Below, piece after piece: positions 63,645 to 64,000 of a DNA stretch of 64,000 bases; position 1 is the stretch's first letter, and the number at the start of each line of letters is the position of its first letter. The notes below the pieces were generated by a model that was not told the DNA's origin, did no database searches, and worked only from the letters and a program-made list of their open reading frames with translations. Origin of the DNA: Massilia sp. CFBP 13721 (GTDB taxonomy: Bacteria > Pseudomonadota > Gammaproteobacteria > Burkholderiales > Burkholderiaceae_D); the NCBI RefSeq assembly GCF_014842025.1, contig NZ_JACYUY010000001.1, positions 102,818-166,817 on the forward strand, read 5' to 3'. A program made the position numbers and the translations under genes.

Positions 63645-64000
63645 TTACCATGAGCCCAGCCAACTAGCGCATGCAAACGCCACCGCATCGCGCCAGGCGC
63701 TGCGGCGGGCGTCGGCGCCGGCGTGGGCAATTTCGACGCGCCGGCTGCGCGGGTACTGGCCCGCCAGGTCACGCGTGGCGTCCTGGCCGCCGGCAGCGGC
63801 GTCGCCACTGACCAGCAACACGCGCCCGCCAAAGCCGGCCAGGGCCTGCGCCAGGGCGGGCGCCACGCCCTGGCTGGGTGCTTCCCGGCCGGCGCGGCTG
63901 GCGGCGCGCCGTATCGGGAAGCCGAGCGCGGCGGCGCGGCGCAGCAGGCGGTCCGCCGCCGAACGCGGGCCGTAGCGCAGGCCGGCCTCCGCCACCTGCG
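63645..64000 (-). CDS. C-terminal part of an alpha/beta hydrolase, possibly exosortase A-associated hydrolase 1
   Basis: The frame runs off the right edge; about 118 residues are visible and the first GTG at 63995 is probably internal. The order GFPIRRAASRAG, then GRVLLVSGDAAAGGQDATRD and a final RRVEIAHAGADARRSAWRDA then ...ASWL resembles the last third of alpha/beta hydrolases of the exosortase A gene sets, where the Asp and His of the triad lie. In relatives the end reads GADH; here it is GADA, so the catalytic His may be missing or shifted. The family call is from memory and tentative. Confidence 0.45.
   Translation of the reverse strand, partial: QVAEAGLRYGPRSAADRLLRRAAALGFPIRRAASRAGREAPSQGVAPALAQALAGFGGRVLLVSGDAAAGGQDATRDLAGQYPRSRRVEIAHAGADARRSAWRDAVAFACASWLGSW

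Overview
The window is dense, high-GC bacterial chromosome with about fifty-five protein genes on both strands. Gene content and protein sequences point to a betaproteobacterium of the Burkholderiales, most likely Oxalobacteraceae close to Massilia/Telluria. Supporting signs are a PEP-CTERM exported protein, a DUF2863 protein, a CX14CX2C-type QueE and several large hybrid sensor kinases. The genus is an inference from gene style, not from a marker gene. I saw no rRNA, tRNA, CRISPR array, insertion sequence, prophage or plasmid gene.

Layout. 1-1.8 kb: the 3' end of kdpD and complete kdpE (potassium sensing). 2-8.3 kb: a Tat-exported Gfo/Idh/MocA oxidoreductase, a hybrid histidine kinase, a ZIP metal transporter and a lipoprotein metallophosphoesterase. 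8.5-10.9 kb: a Kef-type cation/proton antiporter followed directly by a YbdK-type glutamate-cysteine ligase. 11.3-18 kb: PEP-CTERM protein, MarR regulator, class A penicillin-binding protein, SDR dehydrogenase, MscS channel and a DUF3606 protein. 18.2-29 kb: a lipoprotein joining a beta-propeller to an amidohydrolase, a thioredoxin/MFS pair, an App1-like phosphatase, a membrane-anchored EEP-family hydrolase, a DUF481 protein and an NCS2 purine permease. 29-40.4 kb: two more hybrid kinases, a DUF2863 protein, a glycosyltransferase, a Nudix hydrolase and a phytanoyl-CoA dioxygenase-like protein. 40.4-45.3 kb: small membrane proteins (DUF5985-like), a NUC1-type nuclease and two DUF2382 stress proteins. 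45.5-50.6 kb: M16 peptidase, diguanylate cyclase and a NarL-type histidine kinase. 50.8-56 kb: queE-queD-tadA (tRNA wobble-base modification), alpha/beta hydrolase, LD-carboxypeptidase and an ABC-F ATPase. 56-63.5 kb: nadA-nadC and nadB, with a sirtuin, an alpha/beta hydrolase and a DMT exporter between them. The last bases hold the C-terminus of an alpha/beta hydrolase that may belong to the exosortase A set.

The strongest signal that the genes do not explain is a dispersed repeat family at fourteen places. Its unit is a short hairpin that begins GTAGGGTGGRC and ends GYCCACGCG. It usually occurs as an inverted pair 75-165 bp apart. Every copy lies 3' of at least one gene, and every convergent gene gap longer than 100 bp carries one. 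The hairpin arms differ between copies by paired changes that keep base pairing. This looks like a REP/MITE-like element with a conserved RNA or DNA structure, perhaps acting at transcript ends. Other points worth attention are an N-terminal receiver domain with Glu in place of the phosphoacceptor Asp, a broken MscS gene remnant, a three-gene operon of unknown small membrane proteins, and functional clusters for tRNA position-34 modification and NAD.
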